Shown here: positions 43,663 to 51,888 of the stretch, in pieces
Position numbering within the stretch: position 1 is the stretch's first letter
How the letters are laid out: every line of letters starts with the position of its first letter
NCBI GenBank assembly: GCA_021805865.1
Contig: JAJZDX010000017.1
Coordinates: 1 to 64,000 of the forward strand
Length of the DNA: 64,000 bases
Direction: 5' to 3'
DNA from: Pseudomonadota bacterium
GTDB lineage: Bacteria > Pseudomonadota > Gammaproteobacteria > Steroidobacterales > Steroidobacteraceae
Position numbers and translations under genes: made by a program
Notes under the pieces: generated by a model
What the model was told of the DNA's origin: nothing
Databases searched by the model: none
The model's input: only the letters and a program-made list of their open reading frames with translations

Positions 43663-45726
43663 ATGATGATTCCCATTACCTTCCGAAAGCTGCGGACCGC
43701 GCTTGCGATCGTGGGCTGCGCCGCGCTCGGGATCGCTGCGGCGGCGCCCGCGCCTCTGGTTTTTACCGTTCACCAGGGGCGCTTCTTGAATGCATTCCTG
43801 CGCCAGGGGCCGGTAGCCGGCGATCTGGTGCTGCGTTCCGGGCCGGATCCGCGCATCGTCGTCGCCTTTCCCGCCGGCGACAGCGGGGTCGGCGTCTGGT
43901 TCGCGCCGACGCCGCAGTGGGCGAGCTGGCATCTGCTCGGTCACCCTCGCCCGGTCCATGCGCATGACTGGCGCGGCCGTCCGCTCTATGGCCTCTCGGC
44001 CGTGGTCGAGCTGACAGGCGATCGGGCGGTGCAGGTGCACCGGGCGGTGCTCTCGAGCATCCGTGTGCTGCGTGACTTCAATTCGCGCGGCAAGCTGCCG
44101 CCGGCCATCGTGACGGCACCCCGCGTCCAAGGTCAGCGTCTCGCCTGGGCGCGCCAGCGCCTCGATGGCGCCGTGAGCTACCGGCTTTCGCTGCGCGTGT
44201 TGCAAGGTCATTTGCGGGGTACGCGCATCGTCGCCGACCGCCGCGGAGTGATCCGCCTGCGCGTCACGGGCCTGACGGGCGAGCGGCCCCTGACGCCGCT
44301 CTCGGGGCGGCAGCTGTTGCGCCATCCGCACCGGGGCAGCGCCGCGGCGCGCGATACCCTGACCTTCCTGGCCTATCGTCAGAAGCTGCTCGCCGGCTCG
44401 TGGCGCTTCGACACGTACTTCGGACGCGATACCTTGATGAGCGTGCGACTGCTGATGCCCGCGCTCACCGCCCAGGCGATCGATGATGCGCTCGGCTCGG
44501 TGTTGGCAAGACTCTCGCCGCACGGACAGGTGGCGCACGAGGAGCTCATCGGCGAGGAGGCCGTGCTCGAGAACCTCAAGCACGGCGTGCGCTCGGCGCG
44601 GCCGAGCTACACCTACTTGATGATCGACGAGAACTACATGCTCGCCCCCGACGCGGCCGCCTGGCTGCTCAGCCCACGGGGCAGGGCGCGGGCGGCGGCA
44701 TATCTGGCCGCCCCGGTGGGCGGACCTCTGCACCGGCGCATCACCCGGGGTGCGGCGCTGGTGAAGAACCTGCAGTTCGTGCTCGAGAGCGCCTCGGCCT
44801 TCGCGCGCAGGCCCGAGGTGGCGCACCTGATCGGCCTCAAGCCCGGGATGTCGGCCGGGGACTGGCGGGACAGCAACACCGGTCTCGGCGGCGGCCACTT
44901 TCCGTACGATGTCAACGCGGCGCTGGTGCCGGCGGCGCTCGAGGCCGCAGCCCGCCTCGGGGCGAGCGGTCTGCTCACGCCCTACTTGAGCCCGTCTGAG
45001 CGCACGCTGCTCTCGCGCGCAGCGCGCATGGCGGCGGTGTGGCGCGAGAAGGCGCCTCCGCTCTTCGACGTGACCGTGGCCCACGCGCAGGCGGTCCGCG
45101 ATATCAAGACCTACGCCGCCTCGCAGGGAATCCTGCCGGGGCCGGCGCTCGCCGCATTGGGGCCGGGCGAGGTCCACTTTCACGCGCTCGCACTGACTCT
45201 TCCGGGTAGACCTGTCCCGGTCATGCAGTCGGACGAGGGCTACCGGATGCTGTTCGGGCACCCCGACCCGCGCAGCCTCGATCGGATCGCCGCGCTGATC
45301 CGTCCCTTCCCGGCGGGCCTGCTGACGGGCGCCGGCATGCTGGTCGCCAATCCGGTGTTCTGCGGGCCGAAGCTGCAGGCGATGTTCACCCGGCACGCCT
45401 ACCAGGGCACGGTCGTGTGGTCGTGGCAGCAGGCCTTGTTTGCCGCGGGCCTGGCACGCCAGCTCGAAAGAGGCAATCTGCCGCCGGCCGTGCGCGCGCA
45501 CCTGCGCCAGGCCCAGCGGCGGCTGTGGCGGGTCATCGAGGCCACGCGCGCGCTGCAGAACACGGAGCTTTGGTCCTGGAGGTACTCCGCCGGGCGCTAT
45601 CACGTGAGACCATTCGGGTCCTCCAGCTCCGATGCGACCGAGGCCGATGCCGCGCAGTTGTGGAGCACGGTGTACCTGGCTGTCCGGCCGCCGTCGGCAT
45701 CGGTGCGCAACGCCGCGGCGCGATGA
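43663..45726 (+). CDS. Secreted six-hairpin glycosidase-like protein
   Basis: 687-residue exported protein with a Sec signal (ALAIVGCAALGIAAAAPAP). The central and C-terminal parts resemble (alpha/alpha)6-barrel glycosidases: GSWRFDTYFGRDTLMSVRLL at about 246-265, a candidate general acid region HEELIGEEAVLENLKHG, MSAGDWRDSNTGLGGGHFPY and VWSWQQALFAAGLARQLERG. The first about 200 residues form a beta-rich domain. The amylo-1,6-glucosidase, GH15 and GH63 groups share this architecture, but I cannot assign a family. It is divergent from the trehalase and shares its operator, so it probably acts on a glucose oligosaccharide in the periplasm that feeds the same pathway. Confidence 0.75.
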   Translation: MMIPITFRKLRTALAIVGCAALGIAAAAPAPLVFTVHQGRFLNAFLRQGPVAGDLVLRSGPDPRIVVAFPAGDSGVGVWFAPTPQWASWHLLGHPRPVHAHDWRGRPLYGLSAVVELTGDRAVQVHRAVLSSIRVLRDFNSRGKLPPAIVTAPRVQGQRLAWARQRLDGAVSYRLSLRVLQGHLRGTRIVADRRGVIRLRVTGLTGERPLTPLSGRQLLRHPHRGSAAARDTLTFLAYRQKLLAGSWRFDTYFGRDTLMSVRLLMPALTAQAIDDALGSVLARLSPHGQVAHEELIGEEAVLENLKHGVRSARPSYTYLMIDENYMLAPDAAAWLLSPRGRARAAAYLAAPVGGPLHRRITRGAALVKNLQFVLESASAFARRPEVAHLIGLKPGMSAGDWRDSNTGLGGGHFPYDVNAALVPAALEAAARLGASGLLTPYLSPSERTLLSRAARMAAVWREKAPPLFDVTVAHAQAVRDIKTYAASQGILPGPALAALGPGEVHFHALALTLPGRPVPVMQSDEGYRMLFGHPDPRSLDRIAALIRPFPAGLLTGAGMLVANPVFCGPKLQAMFTRHAYQGTVVWSWQQALFAAGLARQLERGNLPPAVRAHLRQAQRRLWRVIEATRALQNTELWSWRYSAGRYHVRPFGSSSSDATEADAAQLWSTVYLAVRPPSASVRNAAAR

Positions 45727-45829
45727 GACGCCGCGGCGTTGCGCTGCGGCGGAGGGATTACGATTACCCCGCCCCTCCGGATTCGGCGGCAGCGGTGGGC
45801 GGGCTCAGCATGGGCATCCTGCCTCGGAT

Positions 45830-46350
45830 GGTAGGAGTCGTAGGTGAATCCCGCGGGACGCTGGCCGCGGGCGCTCGAGAAGTAGCCGCCGACATTGAAT
45901 GCCAGGTCATGCGCACTGGGGGCCGAGTAGTACGCGTCCACACGCCGCTCGTCGTAGGTGGTGGCGGTGAGCTCGACGATCGCCTTGGTCCCGCGGAAGT
46001 CGGGCTTGCGAGTGATGAAGTTGACGGCGGCGCCGAGGATGCCGGCGACGACAACGGCGACTCTATCGTGTGCCGCGCCTTTGCGGCCCGCCCGAGGGCA
46101 GCTGCGCAGGGGTGCGGCAGGCGCCAATGAGGAGCGTGTCGGCCGGCTGCCGGGGCGGGGTCTGCGGGCAGGACATCTGCGGGTGCGTTGCAGTCATCCA
46201 ACGTCCTCCTGTGGGGGGAGCGAGCGCAGCCCGTGCCGCGCGGCCGCTCCTGCCTTCGCCGACACGGGCAGCGAGCGCAGCTCACCGGAAGAATTGGTTG
46301 GCATGGCGGTCCGTCCCGAAACACCGCCGGATGACCGATGCCATGCGTCG
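45830..46350 (-). pseudogene. Decayed TonB-dependent receptor with its leader
   Basis: A minus-strand frame reads AGILGAAVNFITRKPDFRGT, KAIVELTATTYDERRVDAYY and LAFNVGGYFSSARGQRPAGF, which is the end of the plug and first strands of a TonB receptor. It aligns in order with the intact receptor downstream (QIGATVNYILRH... HWYFSVGGFYRES). The rest of the barrel is gone. At 46290-46350 the DNA resembles the leader of the intact receptor near 49510-49600 (GCATGGCGGT, then CCGAAA-ACCGC, then GATG), including a degraded operator. It is therefore an internally deleted paralogue. Confidence 0.6.
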
Positions 46351-46648
46351 ATACGTCGATGACGTCAATGCAATCGAGCTGTCGCGCCTAGAGCACCGTG
46401 CCGGTCCATTGTAAAAACCCCAAATCTGCCAATTGTAGGCAAAAGGAAACAGCGAGTGCCGTGGGTCGGCATGGAAGGCTGCCTGAGGCACGGAACCCTT
46501 CTCGGCGTGCCGCGGATGTCGCATAAGGCCCGCAAGATCCTTCCCGAGGCAGCTCCGGGTCGGTGTGAGCGCGGCCGCCTGCGCCGTGAGGACGAGTGTT
46601 GGGGCTCCCTCGCCGTGGCGGCCGGGATTGCCGCCACGGCGCCGCCGC

Positions 46649-46686
46649 GAATCCCCCACGCGCCGGGGGAGGGCGCGGGGGGATTC
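46649..46686 (-). terminator. GC-rich hairpin after the second TonB receptor
   Basis: Arms GAATCCCCCACGCGCC and GGCGCGGGGGGATTC with one bulged base and a 7-nt loop, beginning 15 bp after the receptor stop. No T-run follows, so termination strength is uncertain. Confidence 0.5.
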
Positions 46687-46700
46687 ATCCCGGGGCGGTT

Positions 46701-49280
46701 TCAGAACAGATACTTCAACTGGGCCTGTATCTCGCGTCCGAAGATGGGCCGAGCCATCTCGAAGCCGTTGGCGATCCCGGAGCTGAGGACGCGCGCGTTG
46801 CCCTCCGTGAGCCCGATGGTGTCGGTGAGATTCGTGCCCTGCACGCGGACCTCGAAATGCGAGCCGATATCACCGACGATGCCCGCGCTCACCGTGTTAT
46901 ACGCGGGCAGAAGCTGCTGGTTGCCCGGATTGGAATAACGCAGATCGATGTGCGTGAACGTGGTGAAGACGGTTACCGCGCCCCAGTACATCGGCACGGT
47001 GTACTGCGGCGTGAAGCGAAACTGCAGGCGCGGCTGGCGCTGCAGGTAGCTGCCATTGTTGTTGAAGCCGGGCGCGCAGCCTCCGTTGGCCTGGAACTCG
47101 GTGCAGAAGTGCGTGTACTTGGAGTCCTGCCAATCGCCGGTCAGCTGCAGCTGCAGATTGTTGATCGGGCGCCAGTCGCCGGAAAAGAGCAGGCCGTTGG
47201 AGTTTGATCCATAGGTGTAGCTCGCCTGAATCAGCGATCCACCGGGACCGGACAGGAACGCCTGGAACGGCACGCCGAAGAACTGGCGGTGGAAGAGCGT
47301 CAGAGACGTGAAGAACGTGTTTCCCGCCATCTTGAATCCCATTTCGTAGTTCTTGACCTGCTGGGCATCGGGCGTGCCGCTGCGCAGATCGTCGAAGCTC
47401 GGGAAGTGGTAGCCGGAGTTGACGCGAACGTACGCGCTCATGTGGTTGTTGAAATCGTAGTTCGCGCCGACGCTCCAAGCGCCCAGCGTATGGTCATAGT
47501 TGGATGGTGTCCATTGACCGGTAACCACGCTGACGTTGTTGTTGTAGAATGTCAGCCAATTGCCGTCGAGATTCTCGTTCTGCGTGTTCTCGATGCTGCC
47601 GCTGATGTTGTCGTTCTCCACCCGGAATTCGGCGTCGAGCAGCCAGGGTCCGGTATGCCACTGATCCGAGAGGTACTCGGCGATGTTGCGGCCGCTGTAG
47701 TGGTCCTGCAGGCTGTAGAACGATCCGCTCAGGATGCCGTTCTGGGTCGCGTAGCCGGTGCAGGCGCCGCCGGGAGTCCCGGCAGTCGGGCAGCCCCCGG
47801 CCGTGGACAGCGTCACGTTCACGAGCGGCGCGTTCGGCTGGGCGAGCATCAGCTCGTTGTTGCCCAGATACCAGGTGTCGTTCGCGGAGTAGCTGGCGAA
47901 GTAAGTGCCCAACGTGACCGTATTGCCGGTGAATACCTTGCGGCTCAGGCGGATCTCGTTGGTGAACGACTGTATCCGGTTGTCGACGATCCAGAATCCG
48001 AGCGAGGCGACCTCCGTGCTGGGGCTGAGGGTGCTGCCGTTCAGGAGGGTGCCCGTTCCGCTGATGAAGGGGCTGCCGCCGGTGGCGGCCATGATGCCGC
48101 TGGTGCCGTTGGCGCTCGAAATCTCGCTGGAGATGAAGCTCGAGAGCGTCTCGGGCGAGAGGTTGTTGAACAGGGCATTGGTTGGCATGTAGCCGCCGGT
48201 GTAGCCCATGTTGTCACTGAGCGCCCACTTGCCGATATGGAGGTTGAGGTCGGCGCCGAACATGTGGACGTGGGAGCCGCGGCCGTTGGCGAGGTCGGCG
48301 CTGATGGTGCCGGGGGCGCAGCCGTTCGCCGGCTGGCCGGGCTGGACGCAGGGGAATTCCTGGACCGTGATCGCACGGTTGGCGTTGCCCGCGAACGTGC
48401 CGGTGTTCGGATTGAAGCCCGGGAAAGCCGACACATTCTCGCCGTTCGGACTGACCGCGACCGGGATGTCGGTGATGAACAGGTTCTTGTCATTGAGCTC
48501 CCGGCCCCAGAGCAGCAGGTTGCCACCGTGCCAGGTGTGATACAGGGTGGCGGTGAGCTGCCCGCCGCTGTTGGCGGGGAATTGGGAGTTGCGGATGCCG
48601 TCCGACTCGCGGTAGAAGCCGCCGACGCTGAAGTACCAGTGATGGGACAGCGGTCCGCCGTAGAAGCCGTCCAGGCGGTACAGGCCGTCGGTGCCGAGCG
48701 TCAGGCCGAGCTCGCCGTGCGGCGTGGGGGTGCCGTGACGCAGAATGTAGTTGACGGTGGCGCCGATCTGGCCGCTGGAGTACACGACCGACGGTCCGCC
48801 CTGCACGACCTGCACCCGTTGCACGGTGTCGTCGAGGCGGATGAGAGAAGAGTTGTCCATGAAGGAGATCGTCGGGGCCGGGTAGACCGGCGTGCCGTTG
48901 ATCTGCATCGTGACGTAGGGCGCATCGCCGCCTCCGGGAAAGCCGGCGATCTCGATGTTCGGTCCGGTGTCACCGCCGCTCGCCTCCGGCCACAGGCCCG
49001 GCACGATCTTGAGCAGATCGGCGGCGCTGGAGGGCATCGCATCGTGGATCTGGGTGAGGTTGGCCGTGGTGACCGAGAAGCTGGCGTTGAGCAGCCGCAC
49101 GCCGCTCGCCATGGGTGTGGCGGTCACGATGACCGTTTGCAGCGAGGGCAGAACCGGCGCGCCGGCGCCCGGCGTTGCCTGAGGGGTTGCGGCCGCCGGA
49201 TCGGGCGTCTTGGCGTGGACGCTGCCTGCCGCGAGCGTCAGTAGACCGGCGGCGTAGGCCGTCAACGGGTGACATTTCAT
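46701..49280 (-). CDS. TonB-dependent outer-membrane receptor, candidate oligosaccharide transporter
   Basis: 859-residue TonB-dependent transporter. It has a Sec signal (AYAAGLLTLAAGSVHA), a Pro/Ala linker, and a TonB-box-like strand LQTVIVTATPMASG near residues 50-63. The plug follows with MPSSAADLLKIVPGLWPEAS, MQINGTPVYPAPTISF and QIGATVNYILRH. The barrel ends in IFGREIQAQLKYLF with a terminal Phe, the standard assembly signal. I use ATG 49280 (AGAGG upstream) since it opens the signal peptide. The operator 290 bp upstream is shared with the trehalase/glycosidase pair, so the ligand is likely a glucose-containing oligosaccharide. The gene-free leader region between them has no other recognisable gene. 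Confidence 0.92.
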   Translation of the reverse strand: MKCHPLTAYAAGLLTLAAGSVHAKTPDPAAATPQATPGAGAPVLPSLQTVIVTATPMASGVRLLNASFSVTTANLTQIHDAMPSSAADLLKIVPGLWPEASGGDTGPNIEIAGFPGGGDAPYVTMQINGTPVYPAPTISFMDNSSLIRLDDTVQRVQVVQGGPSVVYSSGQIGATVNYILRHGTPTPHGELGLTLGTDGLYRLDGFYGGPLSHHWYFSVGGFYRESDGIRNSQFPANSGGQLTATLYHTWHGGNLLLWGRELNDKNLFITDIPVAVSPNGENVSAFPGFNPNTGTFAGNANRAITVQEFPCVQPGQPANGCAPGTISADLANGRGSHVHMFGADLNLHIGKWALSDNMGYTGGYMPTNALFNNLSPETLSSFISSEISSANGTSGIMAATGGSPFISGTGTLLNGSTLSPSTEVASLGFWIVDNRIQSFTNEIRLSRKVFTGNTVTLGTYFASYSANDTWYLGNNELMLAQPNAPLVNVTLSTAGGCPTAGTPGGACTGYATQNGILSGSFYSLQDHYSGRNIAEYLSDQWHTGPWLLDAEFRVENDNISGSIENTQNENLDGNWLTFYNNNVSVVTGQWTPSNYDHTLGAWSVGANYDFNNHMSAYVRVNSGYHFPSFDDLRSGTPDAQQVKNYEMGFKMAGNTFFTSLTLFHRQFFGVPFQAFLSGPGGSLIQASYTYGSNSNGLLFSGDWRPINNLQLQLTGDWQDSKYTHFCTEFQANGGCAPGFNNNGSYLQRQPRLQFRFTPQYTVPMYWGAVTVFTTFTHIDLRYSNPGNQQLLPAYNTVSAGIVGDIGSHFEVRVQGTNLTDTIGLTEGNARVLSSGIANGFEMARPIFGREIQAQLKYLF

Positions 49281-49570
49281 GTTTGTTGCCTCTTCATGTG
49301 GGAGATGAGCGGGAAGTGCGGCAGGGAAAATTCCGCGGCGAGACTCGAGCCGACGGCCGGGCGTTGCGGCCCACGGAGCGGGGTGTTGGTGTTGGGCCGA
49401 GGCGGGATCGATGCGCTCCCGTCCGGCACGGTCGTGCCGTGAGGGCGAACCGCGCCGACATCCTGCCTCGGCGAGGCGGCACTGCCGTGGGTTCGTACCC
49501 GGCGACCAAGAGCATGGCGGTTCCCCCCGAAATACCGCAGATGAAACCGATGTCCCCTCCCGCTGGGAGA

Positions 49571-49602
49571 ATGACATCGATATCAAATGATATCGATGTC
49601 AT
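49571..49602. promoter_or_regulatory. Perfect tandem LacI-like operator upstream of the TonB receptor
   Basis: ATGACATCGATATCA and TGATATCGATGTCAT form a perfect 15-bp inverted repeat around AA. Read another way, they are two 14-bp CG-centred sites, TGACATCGATATCA and TGATATCGATGTCA, with centres 16 bp apart. It is nearly the same as the element at 43578-43610. It lies about 290 bp before the receptor ATG and 170 bp after the 3' end of typA, so it serves the receptor. Confidence 0.72.
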
Positions 49603-49769
49603 CGTAACATTGCAATACTTCCTGCGATTTGCGCCACAGCAAATTCACGCGGAAAGCCGGGTTCGCCGAATACTGTTGCTAAATTACAACAAAAATCAAG
49701 GCAGGCGATCGGGTGCTCAGCTCCTCAGGGCCGAAACGGGGGCGACAAAGCAGGGCCCGCCGTTGTGCT

Positions 49770-51605
49770 TCAGGCGGTGAGGGCCTGGGGATCCTGGTCC
49801 GTGTCGCGCTGCGCGCGGCGGCGCTCCTGGTCGGTGAGATGGCGCTTGCGGATGCGGATCGAGGCCGGCGTCACCTCGACGAGCTCGTCGTCCGCGATGA
49901 ACTCCACGGCGTATTCCAGCGTGAGCTCGATCGGCGGGGTGAGCAGGATGGCATCGTCCTTGCCGGCGGCGCGGATGTTGGTCAGCTTCTTGGTCTTGAT
50001 GGGGTTGACCACCAGATCGTTGTCGCGGCTGTGGATGCCGATGATCATCCCCTCGTAGAGCTTCTCCCCGGGACTCACGAACAGCCTGCCGCGCTCTTGC
50101 AGGTTGAACAGGGCGTACGCGACGGCTTCGCCTTGCTCATTGCTCACCAGCACGCCGTTGCGCCGCTCGGGTATCTCGCCCTTGACCGGAGCGAAGCCGT
50201 CGAAGATGTGGCTCATCAGGCCGGTGCCGCGGGTGAGGGTGAGGAACTCGCCCTGGAAGCCGATCAGGCCGCGCGCGGGAACTCGGTAATCCAGGCGCGC
50301 CCGGCCGTTGCCGTCGGCGGCCATGTCGGTGAGCTCGGCGCGGCGGCGGCCCAATGCCTCCATCACCGCGCCCTGGTGCGAGTCTTCGACGTCGACAGTG
50401 AGGGCCTCGTAGGGCTCCTGCACCTCGCCGCTCACCACCCGGGTGAGCACCTGCGGGCGGGAGACGGCGAGCTCATAGCCCTCGCGTCGCATGTTCTCGA
50501 TGAGAATGGTGAGGTGCAGCTCTCCGCGGCCGCAGACCCGGAACATGTCCGGAGAGTCCGTGTCCTCGACGCGCAGCGCCACGTTGCTTTGCAGTTCCCG
50601 CTGTAGTCGCTCGCGCAGCTGGCGGCTGGTCACGAACTTGCCTTCCCGGCCGGCGAACGGCGAGGTGTTGACCTGGAACTGCATGGCGAGCGTCGGCTCA
50701 TCGATCCGGATCGGCGGCAGGCCTTCGGCGCATTCGCTGTCGCAAACGGTCAGGCCGATATTCACTGCCTCGACGCCGGTGATGGCGACGATATCGCCGG
50801 CGCCCGCCTCCTCGGCCGGTTGGCGCTGCAGGCCGGTGAAGGTGAGCACCTGAGCGACCTTGGCAGATCCCCGGTCCTGCTCGCCGTAGCGCAGTGCCAC
50901 GGCCTGGCCCGGGCGGACCGAGCCGCGGCGAATGCGCCCGATGCCGATGCGGCCCACGTAGCTGTTGTAATCGAGCGTCGAGATCTGCAGCTGCAGCGGA
51001 CGGTCGCCTTCGGCGGCCGGCGGCGGCACGTGCTCGAGAATGGCCTCGAACAGCGCGGTCATGTCGGTCCCCGGTGTCTCGTGATCCTTGCCGGCCCAGC
51101 CCTGCAGCGCAGAGGCGTAGATCACCGGGAAGTCGAGCTGCTCGTCGCTGGCGCCGAGCTTGTCGAACAGCTCGAAGGTCTGGTCGATGACCCAGTCGGG
51201 GCGGGCGCCCGGACGGTCGACTTTGTTGACGACCACGATGGCCTTCAAGCCGAGCGAGAGCGCCTTGCGCGTGACGAAACGGGTCTGCGGCATGGGGCCC
51301 TCGACCGCATCGACCACCAGCAGCACCCCGTCGACCATCGAGAGCACGCGCTCGACTTCGCCGCCGAAGTCCGCGTGTCCCGGGGTATCGACGACGTTGA
51401 TGCGGGTGCCGCGGTACTCGATGGCGCAGTTCTTGGCGAGGATCGTGATGCCGCGCTCGCGCTCCAAGTCATTCGAGTCCATGATGCGCTCGGTGAGCTT
51501 CTCATGGGCGGCGAAGGTGCCGGATTGCTTGAGCAGGCAGTCGACCAGGGTGGTCTTGCCGTGATCGACGTGGGCAATGATGGCAATGTTGCGGATGGGC
51601 TTCAT
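49770..51605 (-). CDS. typA: Ribosome-associated GTPase TypA/BipA
   Basis: 611-residue translational GTPase. G-domain motifs are in place: AHVDHGKTTLVDCLL (G1), RERGITILAKN (G2), DTPGHADFGGEV (G3) and NKVDRPGARPDWV (G4). The EF-Tu-like domain 2, EF-G-like domains and the BipA-specific C-terminal domain follow, with GRGELHLTILIENMRREGYE and SPGEKLYEGMIIGIHSRDND. The length is standard. TypA aids ribosome assembly and growth at low temperature or under stress. It is a single-gene unit in conserved core context. Confidence 0.97.
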   Translation of the reverse strand: MKPIRNIAIIAHVDHGKTTLVDCLLKQSGTFAAHEKLTERIMDSNDLERERGITILAKNCAIEYRGTRINVVDTPGHADFGGEVERVLSMVDGVLLVVDAVEGPMPQTRFVTRKALSLGLKAIVVVNKVDRPGARPDWVIDQTFELFDKLGASDEQLDFPVIYASALQGWAGKDHETPGTDMTALFEAILEHVPPPAAEGDRPLQLQISTLDYNSYVGRIGIGRIRRGSVRPGQAVALRYGEQDRGSAKVAQVLTFTGLQRQPAEEAGAGDIVAITGVEAVNIGLTVCDSECAEGLPPIRIDEPTLAMQFQVNTSPFAGREGKFVTSRQLRERLQRELQSNVALRVEDTDSPDMFRVCGRGELHLTILIENMRREGYELAVSRPQVLTRVVSGEVQEPYEALTVDVEDSHQGAVMEALGRRRAELTDMAADGNGRARLDYRVPARGLIGFQGEFLTLTRGTGLMSHIFDGFAPVKGEIPERRNGVLVSNEQGEAVAYALFNLQERGRLFVSPGEKLYEGMIIGIHSRDNDLVVNPIKTKKLTNIRAAGKDDAILLTPPIELTLEYAVEFIADDELVEVTPASIRIRKRHLTDQERRRAQRDTDQDPQALTA

Positions 51606-51888
51606 GGGAGGCCGGTGGGGCTGGCGGTATTGCCGGGTGGCAAAGACTTCGAACTATAGCAGATTGATGTCCGGCCTGCTTTGGGGAATCCCCGCTCGGT
51701 CGGGCGCTCTGCGATCCTCCCCAGTGCGATGCCGATATCCAGCCTGGGCGGTGGCCTCGCAGGTGCGGCCGGTGGCAGCCGCGCCGGAGGCCGTCGCGAA
51801 CGCGAGGCGAGGGCGGTCGATGCGCTGAGGCGCCGCAGGCTCGACCTGGGCCTTGGAATCGCCGGCCGATGGCCCCACACTTCTTTTA

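Noticed and set aside
43498-45603. A 701-codon minus-strand frame opposite the glycosidase
   Set aside because: Composition is that of a mirror frame (Arg, Gln, Gly-rich), with no family features or ribosome binding site.
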